Positions 15,766 to 17,593 of a stretch of 17,593 bases of DNA are shown here, piece after piece. Position 1 is the first letter of the stretch, and the number at the start of each line of letters is the position of its first letter. The stretch is from positions 1-17,593 of the forward strand of contig JBKEHD010000020.1 in NCBI GenBank assembly GCA_046710445.1, written 5' to 3'. Source of the stretch: JBKEHD01 sp046710445. Its GTDB lineage: Bacteria; Pseudomonadota; Alphaproteobacteria; Rickettsiales; Midichloriaceae. The notes under the pieces were generated by a model, which was not told the origin of the DNA, did not search any database, and worked only from the letters and a program-made list of their open reading frames with translations. The position numbers and the translations under genes are program-made.

Positions 15766-16155
15766 CTATCTAAATATTATAACACTTTTTGTCAATATAT
15801 CGTATCCTGTTCTATGATCTTTTCGAAATAATATCATTATTGCACAACAAAAAGATATTATGGGTAATGATAATATTATACATCTATATATAGCTGTTAA
15901 AAAATCTATACGAGTTCCTTCGGTACTAACAATTTTGATCTGCATCAACATCTTACCTGGTGTGCCTTGAAAATGAGAAGAATCAAAATAAGCAATGAAA
16001 ATTGTTATAATAATCCATCCTATGAAAGCGTAATGATATATACTAGCAATTCCAAAAATTGCAGATATAGGTATCAATATGAGAGTAGCTAAAAATATAA
16101 TAACATTATCAATAATATATGCTGATAATCTTTTATATATGATGGAAGTAAACAT
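15766..16155 (-). CDS. RDD family integral membrane protein
   Basis: 129 residues. The family begins with an Arg-x-x-Ala-x-x-x-Asp pattern at the first helix, here YKRLSAYIIDNVII (Arg9, Asp16). The loop GTPGKMLMQIKIV (64-76) is the RDD hallmark, and the C-terminal HRTGYDILTKSVII takes the place of the usual R-x-x-x-D-L segment. Hydrophobic segments lie at about 17-37, 42-57 and 90-109. RDD proteins are small inner-membrane proteins of mostly unknown function; some act in ion transport. Start ATG 16155. No partner gene is adjacent. Confidence 0.85.
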   Translation of the reverse strand: MFTSIIYKRLSAYIIDNVIIFLATLILIPISAIFGIASIYHYAFIGWIIITIFIAYFDSSHFQGTPGKMLMQIKIVSTEGTRIDFLTAIYRCIILSLPIISFCCAIMILFRKDHRTGYDILTKSVIIFR

Positions 16156-16200
16156 GTGTTTTATGCATAAAATTATGTAAGTTGAAAAAAATATAACATG

Positions 16201-16401
16201 CTACTGTACAAAAAGTAATAAAAAAAATATATATGGGCAAAATGTAAGGAGTTGTGTATCTTTTTCAGGTTTTGTAGTAACAAAATTTATTGATAGATCA
16301 CGAACTCTCCTTGATATTGTTGTATAATATGGTATTGGTAACTTTATCTTCATTATTTTTAATATAGACCTCGTAAATATGGTCAAAGGGTTGTAGGTCA
16401 C
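16201..16401 (-). pseudogene. Remnant of an IS5-type transposase
   Basis: The minus-strand frame encodes TRSILKIMKIKLPIPYYTTI and then SRRVRDLSINF (roughly 16273-16365). This matches the segment before the first catalytic Asp in IS5-family DDE transposases, whose pattern is F-x-x-S-I-x-x-L-M-x-x-x-L-P-(V/I)-P-x-Y-(S/T)-T-(L/I)-x-R-R. Only this segment of about 40 residues is recognisable. The frame opens at a GTG with no upstream transposase sequence and drifts into unrelated residues after SINF, with no DDE residues or inverted repeats seen. It is a decayed fragment, not an active element. The rest of 16156-16509 holds nothing else I can name. Confidence 0.6.
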
Positions 16402-16509
16402 TTTAATACTGACTAATCATCTGAAGAGGGGTATGTAAAAATTTTGAAACACTTATTGAGAAATAGTTTGCTAGCAATATTAATGAGATATATCTATCAT
16501 TCATAAATA

Positions 16510-16537
16510 TTGACACAATTATTAGTTATGATAGCAT
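16510..16537 (+). promoter_or_regulatory. Possible promoter of the broken gene at 16566
   Basis: A perfect -35 TTGACA at 16510-16515, a 16-nt spacer and TAGCAT at 16532-16537. The transcript would start about 22 nt before ATG 16566, supporting that ATG as the original start. Confidence 0.35.
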
Positions 16538-16565
16538 TTTGATTTAATATTGCGAATAATTTATT

Positions 16566-17124
16566 ATGGGTTTGCCATCAGATTTCAATACATATTTAAA
16601 GGAAAACAGTTTAGAAGCAAATGTTACGTCTCAAGTTTTGGAGGATAGAAAGATATACAAAATTAGCATTAAGAAACGATAAAATTGTTGGTATGTATAA
16701 AGCAGCTGTAGAGAGGATCTTTAGTGCTAATCCTCATTTATTACCACATGCTCAAGATATTTTTGAACAAGTTTTTGATAAATATGCAGGTCAAAATGCA
16801 AAATTGAATGAAGTAAAAAGCAATGTTTTAAATTTGGCTACATCATTTTTAAAAGATGCAATTAAAAATGAATCTCAGATAGATGGAATATCAGCTATAA
16901 AGTGGGCTATAAAAAATGATGCAAAAATAGATGGTAAGCCTGCAATGGAATTCGCTGAAGTTAAAGGGGGTGATGTGGGTCAAGCTGCAAAGAAGTTGGC
17001 GGGTAAGGGTGATGACAGATCAGTTTGACGACAAGAAGGAGGTGTCAAAAACAGAAGTGCAGTTGGTAAGCATAGTCAAAGGGTTATAGATCAAGAAGCT
17101 AATGGACAGTCAAGAGTGAGGTGA
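16566..17124 (+). pseudogene. Broken unrecognised gene with an internal 16-residue tandem repeat
   Basis: Three pieces lie in line. Piece one runs from ATG 16566 (MGLPSDFNTYLKENS) to TAA 16680-16682 (38 residues). Piece two is in another frame, 16621-17028, up to 135 residues, containing MYKAAVERIFSANPHLLPHA and a helical, charged body. It stops at TGA 17026-17028, but the same frame continues for 31 more codons (RQEGGVKNRSAV to QSRVR) to TGA 17122-17124. A frameshift in 16615-16682 plus a nonsense change would turn one gene of about 185 residues into this arrangement. The alternative is that piece two alone is an intact 135-residue gene starting at ATG 16621, preceded by AGAAG. TGA is a normal stop in this window (rnhB, aspS), so recoding is unlikely. 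No family recognised; no membrane segment. Confidence 0.5.
16858..16953 (+). repeat. Two tandem 48-nt units coding a 16-residue repeat
   Basis: Unit 1 codes AIKNESQIDGISAIKW (16858-16905) and unit 2 AIKNDAKIDGKPAMEF (16906-16953). Seven positions are identical (AIKN, IDG, A align) and most others are conservative. A third, more degenerate unit may follow (AEVKGGDVGQAAKKLA). The pattern suggests a helical repeat protein of an unnamed type. Confidence 0.5.
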
Positions 17125-17250
17125 TAATTTTATTTATTTTATCGTTTCTCCATTTGCACCCATTTGCTAGTGCATTTTTACTTTTGCAATTACATGCTAT
17201 ATTCTAAGTTTGCTAAACTACATGCCATTTTAAAATCATTAATATAACAT

Positions 17251-17593
17251 TTAACAATTCAGCTTATCTTTTTTGAAAAAGTATAAGATTCCAAATAATA
17301 TAAATAAAAGTCCCATAGCAAATGAGATGAAATCAAAATATTGATTTGCAAAAAAATTGAATATGGCGTAGCCAAAAAATAATAAACCCATAATAGGGAC
17401 AAATAATTGGGTAATACTGAATCGTGTATTTTTATATCGTCCTATCCCACACATCTTCTTGGATCTATCGATCATTGCTAATTCTTCAAGCAATTCAGTT
17501 TTGCAATGATCAATAGAGTTGCAGCATATAATATTTTCAACAAGTTTATAGCATTTGCTGCATAATGCGCGCTTACAGTTCTTACATATTCCT
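17251..17593 (-). CDS. Cysteine-rich (zinc-finger/B-box-like) membrane protein, 5' end beyond the window
   Basis: The minus-strand frame is open from the right edge to TAA at 17251-17253: 113 residues in view. A TTG at 17493 would give 80 residues, but the coding sequence clearly continues upstream. The visible N-terminal part holds Cys3, Cys6, Cys11, Cys14, Cys23, Cys24, His29 and Cys30, with spacing C-x2-C-x4-C-x2-C-x8-CC-x4-HC. This resembles a treble-clef or B-box-type double zinc site. A helical linker (LLEELAMIDRSKK) follows, then two hydrophobic helices at about 61-81 and 87-105 and a short basic tail (KKDKLNC). Small proteins with a zinc site followed by membrane helices are known in many bacteria, mostly without assigned function. 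Neighbours give no clue. Confidence 0.6.
   Translation of the reverse strand, partial: GICKNCKRALCSKCYKLVENIICCNSIDHCKTELLEELAMIDRSKKMCGIGRYKNTRFSITQLFVPIMGLLFFGYAIFNFFANQYFDFISFAMGLLFILFGILYFFKKDKLNC

Noticed and set aside
17026..17028. Recoding of TGA as tryptophan
   Set aside because: TGA ends rnhB and aspS at their normal lengths, and Trp is written TGG in the conserved genes.

Overview
The window is strongly AT-rich (about 30% GC by eye), with short spacers, overlapping genes and A/T-ending codons. Several proteins look alphaproteobacterial: AspRS begins MHKFRTHKCG and carries RDHGG, and the class II motif 2 region reads RADRAPGEFYQLDIEMSF. The likely source is a host-associated, reduced-genome alphaproteobacterium of the Rickettsiales type that still makes peptidoglycan (glmS, mltG). 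This assignment is an inference from protein character; there is no rRNA in the window.

Layout. 1-600: the end of an unrecognised membrane protein that appears split by a frame break, followed by a hairpin. 740-6690: a tight plus-strand cluster glmS-tkt-rnhB-mltG-rsmD with gaps of 22 and 16 nt and overlaps of 4 and 32 nt, probably one operon. 6916-9578: dnaA and a YcaD-like MFS transporter. 9617-11866: promoter, aspS and acpS (ATGA overlap). 11872-13346: two minus-strand lineage-specific genes, a short protein with an AT-hook-like RGRP motif and an orphan with one hydrophobic N-terminal segment. 13482-15658: a DEAD-box RNA helicase with a long leader, then a plant-methylesterase-like alpha/beta hydrolase. 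15766-17593: a decayed region with an RDD membrane protein, an IS5-type transposase remnant, a broken repeat-containing gene, and a cysteine-rich two-helix membrane protein that runs off the right edge.

How the genes fit together. Most are housekeeping. GlmS supplies glucosamine-6-phosphate for peptidoglycan and MltG trims nascent glycan strands. Transketolase serves the pentose phosphate pathway. RNase HII removes RNA from DNA, RsmD methylates 16S rRNA, DnaA starts replication, AspRS charges tRNA and AcpS activates acyl carrier protein. The orphans and the remnant-rich right end are the accessory component.

I did not find a clear new multi-gene system. The most unusual signals are a DnaA whose arginine-finger position is leucine and whose DNA-recognition motif is altered, the broken genes at both ends, and the zinc-binding-type membrane protein at the right edge.
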